Assembly (NCBI RefSeq): GCF_019801015.1
Contig: NZ_JAHVJZ010000001.1
Span: forward strand, 310,001-374,000
DNA length: 64,000 bases
Direction: 5' to 3'
Origin: Marinobacter nauticus
GTDB taxonomy: Bacteria; Pseudomonadota; Gammaproteobacteria; Enterobacterales; Shewanellaceae
The translations under genes and the position numbers were made by a program. Below the pieces are notes generated by a model that saw only the letters and a program-made list of their open reading frames with translations, was not told where the DNA came from and ran no database searches. Below are positions 10,917 through 19,017 of the stretch, in pieces (the stretch's first letter is position 1; each line of letters opens with the position of its first letter).

Positions 10917-11576
10917 ATGAAAGGTGAAACACGCACCGGTCTGCTGCTGGCGCTGGTGGCATCCTTGCTGACCGGCTGTGCCGGTCCGGGCGGTTCGGTC
11001 GAGATGGCGCCGGCTCCAATTGAGCCGAAGTCAGAGCCGGTTACGCTGGTGATGGCGTGTGACCACACCACGGTGCCCACCCGCATTGAGGGTGATACCG
11101 CCTGGCTGTTCCTGCCGGGGAACACGGTCCGGGCAGAACGGGTTGTCTCCGCTTCTGGCGCTAAGTACACGGCAAAGGACGTGACGCTGTGGCTGAAGGG
11201 GCAGGAGGGGATACTGATGGTGCCGGGTCAGCCGGATCAGAACTGCCGCAATGATCGCCGTGCCGCCATATGGGAAGGGGCAAAGCTGGATGGCATGGAC
11301 TTCCGCGCCATCGGTAATGAGCCCCCCTGGATTCTGGAGCTGTGGCCGGAACGCATCGTACTGAAAACCGGTTATGAGCAGCAGCGTCGTGAGTGGCCCC
11401 GCCCTGAACCGGCGAATCTGGAGCGGGCTAGCCGCTTTGATGTGGCCGACGGGGTTTCGGTGTTGCTGGAGGGTAAGCCCTGCTCTGACACCATGAGCGG
11501 CGAAGGTTTTGAAACCACGGTGACGGTCACTGACGGTGAACGTCTCTACCGCGGCTGTGGTCGTGCTTTGCACTGA
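10917..11576 (+). CDS. MliC-like/COG3650-like two-domain lipoprotein
   Basis: Predicted lipoprotein of 219 residues. The ATG at 10917 follows GGAGAGGG, and the lipobox LLTGC places the anchor at Cys21, so the longer frame from 10869 is rejected. Residues about 42-105 (ACDHTTVPTRIEGDTAWLFL, then KDVTLWLKGQEGILMVPG) resemble the MliC C-type lysozyme-inhibitor fold. The second half (GNEPPWILELWPERIVL, then CSDTMSGEGFETTVTVTDG and GCGRAL) resembles the COG3650 family. If right, it is an envelope protein protecting peptidoglycan from host lysozyme, fused to a domain of unknown role. Domain calls are from memory of the families. Confidence 0.68.
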   Translation: MKGETRTGLLLALVASLLTGCAGPGGSVEMAPAPIEPKSEPVTLVMACDHTTVPTRIEGDTAWLFLPGNTVRAERVVSASGAKYTAKDVTLWLKGQEGILMVPGQPDQNCRNDRRAAIWEGAKLDGMDFRAIGNEPPWILELWPERIVLKTGYEQQRREWPRPEPANLERASRFDVADGVSVLLEGKPCSDTMSGEGFETTVTVTDGERLYRGCGRALH

Positions 11577-11592
11577 CCGCAATGGCTCAGAC

Positions 11593-11625
11593 ACAAAAAA
11601 AGCGCGCCAATCGGCGCGCTTTTTT
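11593..11625. terminator. Bidirectional terminator before asnS end
   Basis: AGCGCGCC (11601-11608) pairs with GGCGCGCT (11613-11620). An A-run on the left and a T-run on the right allow it to serve both the lipoprotein gene and the convergent asnS. Confidence 0.93.
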
Positions 11626-11639
11626 CTGCGACGGGCCGC

Positions 11640-13040
11640 TTAGAACGCGGCGTTGCGCGGAGAGCGGGGGAAGGGGATCACGTCACGGATGTTCTGAACA
11701 CCGGTAACGTAGCTCACCAGACGCTCGAAGCCCAGACCGAAGCCGGCGTGCGGGATGGTGCCGTAACGACGCAGATCGCGGTACCAGTACATCTCTTCCT
11801 TCGGCAGGCCCATCTCTTCCATACGCTGGTCGAGGATCTCCAGGCGCTCTTCACGCTGGGAGCCACCGATGATCTCACCGATGCCCGGGGCCAGTACGTC
11901 CATCGCGGCAACGGTTTTGCCGTCGTCGTTCAGGCGCATGTAGAAGGCCTTGATGTCTTTCGGGTAGTTCTTCACCACCACCGGTGCCTTGAAGTGCTCC
12001 TCCGCCAGGAAGCGCTCATGCTCGGAGGCCAGATCGATGCCCCACTCAACCGGGAACTCGAAGGTCTTGCCGCAGTTTTGCAGGATTTCGATGGCGTCGG
12101 TGTAGTCCACCTGAGCAAAGTCGGCTTCCACAAACGCCTTAAGACGGGTGATCACCTCTTTGTTCACACGCTGCTCGAAGAACTGCAGGTCATCCATGCG
12201 CTCTTCCAGAACGGCACGGAAGCAGTACTTCAGCATCGCTTCGGCCAGCTTGGCGTTGTCTTCCAGATCGGCAAAGGCCACTTCCGGCTCCACCATCCAA
12301 AACTCCGCCAGGTGACGGGAGGTGTTGGAGTTTTCAGCGCGGAAGGTCGGGCCGAAGGTGTACACCTTGCTCATGGCACAAGCATAGGTTTCGGCGTTCA
12401 GCTGGCCGGATACGGTCAGGAAGGTCTCCTTGCCGAAGAAGTCCTGGTCATAATCCACTTCGCCGTTTTCCAGGCGGGGCAGGTTGTTCATGTCCAGGGT
12501 GGAGACACGGAACATCTCACCAGCGCCTTCACAGTCAGAGGCGGTCAGAATCGGGGTGGATACCCAGATAAAGCCCTGCTCGTGATAGAAGCGGTGGATC
12601 GCCTGGGACAGACAGTTACGCACACGCATCACCGCACCGGTGATGTTGGTGCGAGGACGCAGGTGAGCCACTTCACGCAGGTATTCGATGGAGTGGCGCT
12701 TGGCCGCCATCGGGTAGGTATCCGGATCTTCAACCCAGCCCACCACCTTCACGCCGGTGACTTTCAGTTCGAACTGCTGGCCCTGGCCGGGTGATTCCAC
12801 CACTTCGCCGGTCATCTCAACAGCGCAACCAGCGGTCAGGCGGAGGATCTCATTCTCGTAATTCGGCAGATTATTGGGCGCCACGCCCTGAATCGGGTCA
12901 AAACAGGAGCCGTCATACACAGCCAGGAAAGAGATGCCTGCTTTGGAGTCACGACGGGTGCGGATCCAACCGCGCACCGTGACTTCGCTGCCGACAGCGT
13001 GATCGCCTTTGAGGACGTCCGCAATGCTTGCCAGGGTCAT
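11640..13040 (-). CDS. asnS: Asparaginyl-tRNA synthetase
   Basis: Class IIb aminoacyl-tRNA synthetase that charges tRNA-Asn. I use the ATG at 13040, giving 466 residues, the same as E. coli AsnRS. A TTG six codons upstream is a weaker choice and overlaps the ribosome site GGAG. The OB-fold anticodon domain covers about residues 1-115 ([20 protein letters not shown]). The catalytic core has motif 2-type [20 protein letters not shown] and motif 3 [15 protein letters not shown]. It is a single gene sharing a bidirectional terminator at its end. Confidence 0.98.
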   Translation of the reverse strand: MTLASIADVLKGDHAVGSEVTVRGWIRTRRDSKAGISFLAVYDGSCFDPIQGVAPNNLPNYENEILRLTAGCAVEMTGEVVESPGQGQQFELKVTGVKVVGWVEDPDTYPMAAKRHSIEYLREVAHLRPRTNITGAVMRVRNCLSQAIHRFYHEQGFIWVSTPILTASDCEGAGEMFRVSTLDMNNLPRLENGEVDYDQDFFGKETFLTVSGQLNAETYACAMSKVYTFGPTFRAENSNTSRHLAEFWMVEPEVAFADLEDNAKLAEAMLKYCFRAVLEERMDDLQFFEQRVNKEVITRLKAFVEADFAQVDYTDAIEILQNCGKTFEFPVEWGIDLASEHERFLAEEHFKAPVVVKNYPKDIKAFYMRLNDDGKTVAAMDVLAPGIGEIIGGSQREERLEILDQRMEEMGLPKEEMYWYRDLRRYGTIPHAGFGLGFERLVSYVTGVQNIRDVIPFPRSPRNAAF

Positions 13041-13141
13041 ACTCGAAAAGTTCTCCAACGAGTCGTTTACTAAAGGGTTTCCCGGCTTGGCGCCGGACAG
13101 GACATCTTACCTCGAAATGGCAGTTTCTCAAGGCCCAATTC

Positions 13142-13738
13142 CTACGGTCCGAACGGGGATTCGGCGTAACCCAGATGGCGGACTAACTGTTCAATCATAG
13201 CCGCTGTCGCCCCCCAGACCTGATGGGGCATAAAGTAGACACCCTGAATGCCGTTGGGGCGCCGCACCGGCAGCTTCCAGCGCTCATCGGGAGTCAGGAA
13301 ATCGGCCAGCGGTGCGCGAAACAGCCTGGCCACTTCCCGCTCCGACAAAATTGGGTCAAATGGCCGGGTGATCAGGGCCACCTGGGGAAACACCCGGAAC
13401 CGGCTGATGGTATGGAAAACCGGCAGTTCACCGACCCGGTGAACGTGCTCCGGCGGCAGGCCGATCTCCTCCCAGGATTCCCGTAGTGCGGTGTCCCACG
13501 GAGTGGCATCGCCGGCGTCCATTTTGCCGCCGGGAAACGCGATCTGACCGGCGTGAGTGGGCATTTGGGAGGTGCGCTCGGTGAGTAACACCTGCAGTTG
13601 CCCGTCGATCTCCTCCAGAGCAATCAGCACCGCCGCATCCCGCAACTTGGGGTGGGACGACATGATGCTCTTCAGGGGGTCCTCCCCATCGCTGCCAGGG
13701 TGAAGCTGAAAGCGCAGCAAAAATTCCGTTGTATTCAT
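13142..13738 (-). CDS. NUDIX hydrolase, CoA pyrophosphatase type (NudL-like)
   Basis: Predicted to cleave coenzyme A and derivatives to phosphopantetheine and 3',5'-ADP. The NUDIX box GGKMDAGDATPWDTALRESW continuing EEIGL is present, along with the HAGQIAFPGG lead-in typical of the CoA subfamily. Residues E-E-I-G of the box supply metal ligands. I chose the ATG at 13738 (198 residues) because MNTTEFLLRFQL aligns with the family N-terminus. An ATG at 13771 is also possible, and neither has a clear ribosome site. It follows asnS upstream on the same strand with a gap of about 100 bases. Confidence 0.85.
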   Translation of the reverse strand: MNTTEFLLRFQLHPGSDGEDPLKSIMSSHPKLRDAAVLIALEEIDGQLQVLLTERTSQMPTHAGQIAFPGGKMDAGDATPWDTALRESWEEIGLPPEHVHRVGELPVFHTISRFRVFPQVALITRPFDPILSEREVARLFRAPLADFLTPDERWKLPVRRPNGIQGVYFMPHQVWGATAAMIEQLVRHLGYAESPFGP

Positions 13739-13850
13739 GGCGTGTCTGTTGGCTGGTAACCGCTTCAGCATGCCAGAACGCCGTCAACAGGGCCACACGC
13801 CCGAGGCCACAGCGGTGCACGGCGCTTCAGGGCGGACAGCAACGGCAGCA

Positions 13851-14210
13851 TCACTCGGCCGCGTTTTTCCGGTACTGGCTGAGGGCGTCCAATAGCCATT
13901 GTGCGCTGGGTTGGGCGGCTTCGCCGGGGCATTGGATCTGGTAGGCGCGGCCACTGAAGCTGCTTTGGGTCGCTGCGTGTTCAATGAACTGCTCGGCGGT
14001 GGGGTGGTGTCCTTTACCGAGGATGTAGTTGTACTTGCGTTCGATGTGGGATCGGGCGTCGGCACTGTCGTAGGATTTGCCATTGCGGATAAAGGTGCAG
14101 GGCGCCTGCTCAATGGTCGCCAGTAGGTATTGAATCTCCTGTTCCGACTCCGTCAGGGCGTGGGCGGGCAGGGCAGCCAGTAACATCAGAACAGCAACAA
14201 TTCGGTTCAT
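13851..14210 (-). CDS. Secreted DUF5329-like protein
   Basis: A 119-residue protein with a signal peptide (MNRIVAVLMLLAALPAHA), so it is likely periplasmic. The mature part has ESEQEIQYLLATIEQAPCTF, RNGKSYDSADARSHIERKYN and a second cysteine in YQIQCPGE. These features match the DUF5329 family as I remember it. The two cysteines could form a disulfide. Function is unknown. It stands apart from its neighbours and diverges from the YfcZ-like gene. Confidence 0.75.
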   Translation of the reverse strand: MNRIVAVLMLLAALPAHALTESEQEIQYLLATIEQAPCTFIRNGKSYDSADARSHIERKYNYILGKGHHPTAEQFIEHAATQSSFSGRAYQIQCPGEAAQPSAQWLLDALSQYRKNAAE

Positions 14211-14329
14211 CGTGGCACTCCTAAGCGGGCAGCATCGGTGCCCATCATCGCTTTGATGAATCCTTCGGTCCAGCCTTTTGGCGGGATCCTATACTCCCCC
14301 TTTGAAGGCAGCAGCATCAGGAGCACCAG

Positions 14330-14605
14330 ATGGAAAACGTGGATAAGAATGCCATTGTCGACAGTGACGATGGCCATGTGGAAGTGGATTCGGTGATCAG
14401 CGAGGCGGACGCTACGCTGACGCTGGCGATTGAAGCCCCTAATGAAACGGTTGCCCAGGAGCAGCTGCGGTTGATTCTGGCGCAGGCCCAGAGTCAAAGC
14501 CCCGGTGTGACCAGTACCAGTCACTGGCACAAGGGACGTCTTGATGCGTCACTGGTGTTTCCGACGGCCGCCGAGCGCCTGACCTTTGAGATGGGGCTGC
14601 GTTAA
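14330..14605 (+). CDS. YfcZ/YiiS family small protein (DUF406)
   Basis: A 91-residue acidic cytoplasmic protein. The C-terminal RLTFEMGLR and the central AIEAPNETVAQEQLRLI resemble the enterobacterial YfcZ/YiiS family (DUF406), whose function is unknown. A GGAGCACCAG ribosome region lies just before the ATG. Its end overlaps the convergent apbE stop by four bases. YfcZ lies near fatty-acid genes in E. coli, but no such link is seen here. Confidence 0.8.
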   Translation: MENVDKNAIVDSDDGHVEVDSVISEADATLTLAIEAPNETVAQEQLRLILAQAQSQSPGVTSTSHWHKGRLDASLVFPTAAERLTFEMGLR

Positions 14606-15483
14606 GGGGTCAGCCAGTACGGCACGTTCTGCGCCTGGATGTACGCTTCGGCGTCGCTGCCGTGCAGCAGTGAAAGGGTGCTGAGCAGCCCCGCCTGCAG
14701 GCAACTGCCGCCTGCCACCGTCAACTGGCTGGGGCCTCCGGCTGTGGCCCAGCCGGTTTTGGGGTTGAGCAGGTGACTGTAACGACGCCCCTGATGGTCG
14801 ATAAACCGCTCTGTGTCGCCGCTGGTCGCCAATGCCCCCTGATACACCTCAATGACGTGCACTGGCCCGTTGCACCTTCTGCCCTGGCTCAGGCCGATGC
14901 GCCAGGGGCTGGAAACCGGGCGGGACAGCGCCAGATCCCCGCCAAAGTTCACCAGGGTTGGCTGCGATGTCAGTTCGGCCATCAGTGCCGCAACGCAATC
15001 CACCGCGTACTCCTTGCCGATGCCACCGAAGTCCAGTTCCATGCCCGGTGGCAGGACAACCCAATCCCGATTCCATTGCAGCTTTTCCCAGCCAATGCGG
15101 GGGAGCAGGGCGTCGATCTCGGTTTGTTGCGGGACCCGGCCGGTGCCATCAAAGTGCCAGAGTTGCCTCAACACACCTGAAGTCAGGTCAAACAGGCCGC
15201 CACTGAGGCGGTAACAGGTGTCGGCAAAGCTCAGCAGTCGACAGGTTTCGTCATCGATGGGGACAGGGGCGCCGCGGCTGTGGTTGATGCGGGCGCACAG
15301 GTTGTCCGGCAGGTAGCGGCTGTACTTCGCTTCAATGGCCCGGGTGCGCAGTGCGGCAGCGTCGAGCAAGCGGCTGGCCAGTGAAGCATCCGCGGTGCGC
15401 ACCAGAATCTGACACTCGCAGGCCATGGCCTCAAAGCGACCGACAAAATGATCGTGCTGGCGGGAGAGGCGGGGCGTGTTCAT
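14602..15483 (-). CDS. apbE: ApbE-like FAD:protein FMN transferase
   Basis: ApbE enzymes transfer FMN from FAD onto a Ser or Thr of a target protein. The 293-residue product has the family motifs ELDFGGIGKEYAVD (about 150-163), NFGGDLAL and YSHLLNPKTGW. Two things are odd. There is no signal peptide or lipobox, although most ApbE proteins act outside the cytoplasm. And where the family usually has ADxLST, with Asp as metal ligand, the sequence reads AGLLST. The start is fixed by a TGATG overlap with the DUF3570 stop, so a missed leader is unlikely. It is the last gene of tlpA-DUF4266-DUF3570-apbE, and the DUF3570 protein is its probable substrate. Confidence 0.88.
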   Translation of the reverse strand: MNTPRLSRQHDHFVGRFEAMACECQILVRTADASLASRLLDAAALRTRAIEAKYSRYLPDNLCARINHSRGAPVPIDDETCRLLSFADTCYRLSGGLFDLTSGVLRQLWHFDGTGRVPQQTEIDALLPRIGWEKLQWNRDWVVLPPGMELDFGGIGKEYAVDCVAALMAELTSQPTLVNFGGDLALSRPVSSPWRIGLSQGRRCNGPVHVIEVYQGALATSGDTERFIDHQGRRYSHLLNPKTGWATAGGPSQLTVAGGSCLQAGLLSTLSLLHGSDAEAYIQAQNVPYWLTP

Positions 15484-16775
15484 CAGAACCGATAACCCAA
15501 CTGCAGCATCAGGGCACGCACTTCGGGATAAAGCTCCAGGCCCGCCAACTCGCCCGGCCCTGGCGGGCCTTCCGGTTGCTGCAGATAGTACTCCAGCCGG
15601 GCGGATATCTGGTGCTGATCCATGGGCCAGACGTACTTGAGCCCGACGGTGTAGGTGTCCATATCGGCGAGTCGGTAATCGGCACTGGCAAACTCTGGTA
15701 CGGGTTGGCCCTCCATCAGAAATGGCCGGTAAAATCCGGCGGCACTCTGCTGGTAGTAGCGAAGGTGAGGCTCCAGCGTATGGCCGTTTTCAAAACGCCA
15801 GTTCAGGCGCAGGTCGACAGTGTGGGAGTCGATGTCCCAGTCGTCGGACATAAAGCGGTAACTCATGTCCAGCATCGGCGCGCCCAGGTGGATCTTGGTG
15901 TGCCAGAACAGCGCGTGCCTGAGACGCTCTTCAGGCCGGGATTCGTACAGCTGTCGCAACGACACACCGTCGTGGTTAACCACAGAAACCAGCTTAAAGG
16001 CGTCGGTCTGGTAACCGTCAACGCTGGCCAGGCTGTAATTAAGCTGCATCACCATACTGCGATTGATCACTTGCGACAGACCCAGTGTCAGCTCCGCCGT
16101 GGTCTTGTGCGCTTTGGCGTTACCCCGGGTGGCCTGAAACGCCGCGGCAAAGGCGGCGTCATCAGGGAAGTCCTGACGCAGAGGCATAATGCTCAGAGGC
16201 AGCGGGATCCGCCCTTCGGGCTCGATGGTGTCGAAAAAGAGGGCGGTGCCAAAGCGAAGCGAGGTATTTTTACGATCGAAATGGCGGGTGGCTCCGCCGC
16301 TGATGCCGAATGAGGTGTAGTCGTACTCGCGGGAGAGGTGTCCGGCCAGATCGTAATCCCAGTCAGGATTGAGCGTGGCCGCCCAACCGGCATTCAACTG
16401 TACCCGGGTGTCCCGGAAGGTGTCGTCAAGGGGCGTCTGGCCTGCTGCGGTGGTGTACGCTCCGCGGCCGGATGGGCGGGTAAAGGTTTGGGCTCGGTTT
16501 TGCGGCACGGCACCGGTCGGGGTAGCCCCGGTGAGGCTGTCGATGGTGGCCGCCAGACTGAGGGTCTGGCCATCGGCGTCGGTGCGGACCGCTTTCAGCG
16601 CGCCTTCGACTGCAGTAACGCGGTCGTTGTCTTCGCCGTAATAAAGCAGTGCGGCATCGGTCTGCCACTGCTGTTCCGGACTGTTCCAGTTGGCCTGGGC
16701 CGGTGCCATCAAGGTCTGGCTGGCGATCATCAGACTGCCGGAGATGCAGGCGAAGCGCTGCTCTTTCAGTTGCAC
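15483..16775 (-). CDS. DUF3570 outer-membrane barrel-like protein with flavinylation motif
   Basis: Secreted 430-residue protein; an N-terminal leader ends near APAQA (residue 28). The rest has alternating aromatic/polar strands (YDLAGHLSREYDYTSFGIS, SVDGYQTDAFKLVSVVNHDG) and ends LMLQLGYRF with a terminal Phe, as outer-membrane barrels do. It fits the DUF3570 family. Near the N-terminus residues 79-85 read D-S-L-T-G-A-T, matching the D-x-x-[ST]-G-A-T site that ApbE modifies with FMN; Thr82 would be the acceptor. The gene overlaps its upstream lipoprotein gene by ten bases and the downstream apbE by one. The barrel and family are fairly sure; flavinylation is inferred. Confidence 0.85.
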   Translation of the reverse strand: MQLKEQRFACISGSLMIASQTLMAPAQANWNSPEQQWQTDAALLYYGEDNDRVTAVEGALKAVRTDADGQTLSLAATIDSLTGATPTGAVPQNRAQTFTRPSGRGAYTTAAGQTPLDDTFRDTRVQLNAGWAATLNPDWDYDLAGHLSREYDYTSFGISGGATRHFDRKNTSLRFGTALFFDTIEPEGRIPLPLSIMPLRQDFPDDAAFAAAFQATRGNAKAHKTTAELTLGLSQVINRSMVMQLNYSLASVDGYQTDAFKLVSVVNHDGVSLRQLYESRPEERLRHALFWHTKIHLGAPMLDMSYRFMSDDWDIDSHTVDLRLNWRFENGHTLEPHLRYYQQSAAGFYRPFLMEGQPVPEFASADYRLADMDTYTVGLKYVWPMDQHQISARLEYYLQQPEGPPGPGELAGLELYPEVRALMLQLGYRF

Positions 16776-16987
16776 CCGCAGCCTCCGCCTGCCGTTCCCC
16801 GGCCGCCGCTGCTGGCTTCTTTGGAGAAGTAGATGTGGTCATCAAATCCCTTGTCCAGCGCATCCGCCTCCAGTGCCATACGGGGCTCCGCCAGTTTGTC
16901 CCGCTCCCAGGGGTTGACGCCAAGGCTGCTGCAACCACCCAGGAGCAGTGCGCCGAAAACGCCCATCAGCACGGCTTTCACAGGCAT
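16766..16987 (-). CDS. DUF4266 small lipoprotein
   Basis: A 73-residue lipoprotein with lipobox LLGGC (Cys19). It contains NPWERDKLAEPRMALEADAL, DKGFDDHIYFSKEASSGG, and ends in a glycine-rich tail GGGCGCN with Cys70 and Cys72. This matches the DUF4266 family, which is found with DUF3570 proteins. The CxC tail could bind a metal, take part in thiol exchange with the neighbouring thioredoxin-like protein, or be processed; none of this is shown. It begins immediately after the TlpA stop and overlaps the DUF3570 gene. Confidence 0.85.
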   Translation of the reverse strand: MPVKAVLMGVFGALLLGGCSSLGVNPWERDKLAEPRMALEADALDKGFDDHIYFSKEASSGGRGTAGGGCGCN

Positions 16988-17464
16988 TTACTCCAGGTAA
17001 CCGGCGATTTCCGCCATCAGGGCCCCGGACTGGCTCTTTCGAAAGCCGATGTGGTGAGTCAGAATTTCACCGTTTTTGATCAGGTAACTGGTGGGCATAC
17101 CCGGCACCTGGTAAGCCTCAGCGACGGTGCCTTCCGGATCGTAATGGATGGCAAAGTCGGCGGGGTACTTTTGCAGGAACGGCTTGGCGTCATCAGGATC
17201 GACGTCGACGTTGACGGCAATGATGGTCAGGCCCTTTGGGCCGAGCTCCGACTGCAACTGATTCATAAAGGGGAAACTGTAGCGGCAGGGGCCGCACCAG
17301 CTGGCCCAGAAGTCCAGATAGACAACCCGTTCCTGTGAGAGGGCATTCAGTGTGGTGTTCTGCCCCCCGAGCGTCAGCGCAAAATCCGGTGCCGGTGTGG
17401 CTGTGGCCGGCAGGCAGAGCAGAGCCGCCGAAAACATCAAACAACGCAGAAGCGGTTGGTGCAC
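16988..17464 (-). CDS. TlpA-type periplasmic thioredoxin-like protein
   Basis: Exported thiol-disulfide oxidoreductase of 158 residues: a signal peptide to about residue 23, then a thioredoxin fold. The active site WCGPC has Cys57 and Cys60. The cis-proline loop is GMPTSYLI. It resembles TlpA/ResA proteins that reduce disulfides or haem-binding thiols outside the cytoplasm. The start is GTG, not ATG, but it sits behind a near-perfect Shine-Dalgarno, so the choice is safe. It heads a tightly packed operon. The CxC tail of the next gene's product is a natural candidate substrate. Confidence 0.87.
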   Translation of the reverse strand: MHQPLLRCLMFSAALLCLPATATPAPDFALTLGGQNTTLNALSQERVVYLDFWASWCGPCRYSFPFMNQLQSELGPKGLTIIAVNVDVDPDDAKPFLQKYPADFAIHYDPEGTVAEAYQVPGMPTSYLIKNGEILTHHIGFRKSQSGALMAEIAGYLE

Positions 17465-17468
17465 GAGA

Positions 17469-17478
17469 TCACCTCCTT
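17469..17478 (-). promoter_or_regulatory. Near-perfect Shine-Dalgarno of the tlpA-like gene
   Basis: On the minus strand AAGGAGGTGA lies four bases before the GTG start at 17464. It complements almost the full anti-SD end of 16S rRNA and decides the non-ATG start. Confidence 0.85.
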
Positions 17479-17551
17479 GGATTCGTGGTCCGGTTTAAAA
17501 CGCCAGTGGTTTTAATCTACTCCGGTTCGTCCACGAAGAACAGGCGGCGGT

Positions 17552-18952
17552 TTACCCTTGGTCCTCCCCGCTGGCGGAAAGCAAGGGGAGGATGCGGCTG
17601 ACTTTGTCGAAGCTTTCCTGGTATTCGCTGCCCCATTCGGAGTCCGCCACGATGCCGCCCCCGGCCCAGCAATGAAGGCGGCCATCTTTGGCCACCAGCG
17701 AACGGATCGTAATGCTGGTGTCCATTCGGCCGTGTTGGCTCAGATAGCCGATGCTGCCGCAGTACAGGCTGCGACGATGGGGCTCCAGCTCCTCAATGAT
17801 CTCCATGGCGCGGATTTTGGGGGCACCGGTAATGGAGCCGCCAGGAAACGCGCTGCGGAGCAGGTCCAGCGGCCCGGCGTTGTCGGCCAGGGTCGCGGTG
17901 ACGGTGCTGACCAGATGATGCACCGCAGGAAAGCTTTCTATCGCAAACAAGCTGGGCACGCGGACACTGCCGGGCGCGGCAATGCGACCCAAATCGTTGC
18001 GCAGCAGGTCGACGATCATCAGGTTTTCTGCCCGGTCTTTGCTGGCCTGTTGCAGTTCCAGTGCGCTCTGGGCGTCCTGCGCCGGGTCCGGATAACGGGG
18101 TCTCGTGCCCTTGATCGGCTTGGTCTGAACCTGCTTGTTGTTCACCAACAGGAAGCGCTCCGGCGAGACCGACAGCAACACCGCATCCGGCAAACGGATA
18201 AAGGCGGAGAAGGGGGCACCGTTCTGACTGCGAAGGCGTTTGTATGCCTGCCATTCGTCGCCACCGTAATCGGCGCTGAACCGCTGGGTAAGATTGATCT
18301 GGTAACAATCTCCACTGGCCAGGTAGGCCTGCACTTTTTCAAATCGCTGCTGATACTGAGCCGGGGTTAACTGATGTTGCCAGTCGCCTTTCAGCGCAAA
18401 GCTGGATTGTCGGGAGCGGTGAGACAGTGCCTCCACCAGCCATTGCTGACGCTCCAGCCACTGTGCTTCGTCACCAAGCACCACCAGTTCGACACGCTGA
18501 CTCGCCTGCTCAATCAGCAGTGCCCAGTCGTACAGTCCGACTGCCATCTCCGGCAGGCCGATGTCGTCCTCGGCCTCAACGGGAAGGCGCTCAAAACGAC
18601 GGCCCAGGTCGTAGCTGAAATGGCCGAGGGCGCCGCCAATAAAGGGGAGGTCGTCCGGGCCCGTCAGTGTGGGACCGAGCACAGCGTTCTGGGTGATTTC
18701 CAGCACTTCGAACGGGTCATCCTGGTGCTGGCTGACGCTGTTGCCCTGGCGCACTTCGGTGGTGTTGCCGCGGGTGATCAGCGTGGCCACCGGGTCCGCC
18801 ACCAGAATGTCGAAACGCGCGTCCTGATGCGCGGAAGCGGGATCGGAGATCGCCGAATCCAGCATCATGGCCCAGCTTTGTGCGGCCAGATGTTCAAACA
18901 GGTGGATGGGGTCAGCGGGCAGAGACAGCGGGCGGCGAAAATAGTGAGTCAT
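17552..18952 (-). CDS. pabB: Aminodeoxychorismate synthase component I
   Basis: Makes 4-amino-4-deoxychorismate from chorismate for folate synthesis, using ammonia from a PabA-type partner. The C-terminal chorismate-binding domain is intact: QTKPIKGTRPR (the PIKGT lysine distinguishes PabB from anthranilate synthase), then GGSITGAPKIRAMEIIEELE and LYCGSIGYLS. The N-terminal half (RFDILVADPVATLITR) is typical. I prefer the ATG at 18952 (466 residues) over a TTG seven codons upstream; no strong ribosome site decides. The gene lies between the EEP lipoprotein gene and the tlpA operon, all on the minus strand. Confidence 0.94.
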   Translation of the reverse strand: MTHYFRRPLSLPADPIHLFEHLAAQSWAMMLDSAISDPASAHQDARFDILVADPVATLITRGNTTEVRQGNSVSQHQDDPFEVLEITQNAVLGPTLTGPDDLPFIGGALGHFSYDLGRRFERLPVEAEDDIGLPEMAVGLYDWALLIEQASQRVELVVLGDEAQWLERQQWLVEALSHRSRQSSFALKGDWQHQLTPAQYQQRFEKVQAYLASGDCYQINLTQRFSADYGGDEWQAYKRLRSQNGAPFSAFIRLPDAVLLSVSPERFLLVNNKQVQTKPIKGTRPRYPDPAQDAQSALELQQASKDRAENLMIVDLLRNDLGRIAAPGSVRVPSLFAIESFPAVHHLVSTVTATLADNAGPLDLLRSAFPGGSITGAPKIRAMEIIEELEPHRRSLYCGSIGYLSQHGRMDTSITIRSLVAKDGRLHCWAGGGIVADSEWGSEYQESFDKVSRILPLLSASGEDQG

Positions 18953-19017
18953 GACGTTGAACTGAGACGGCAAGTGGCCGGGAGACTACCACAAAACGGG
19001 TCCCCCGGCCCAGTGAC

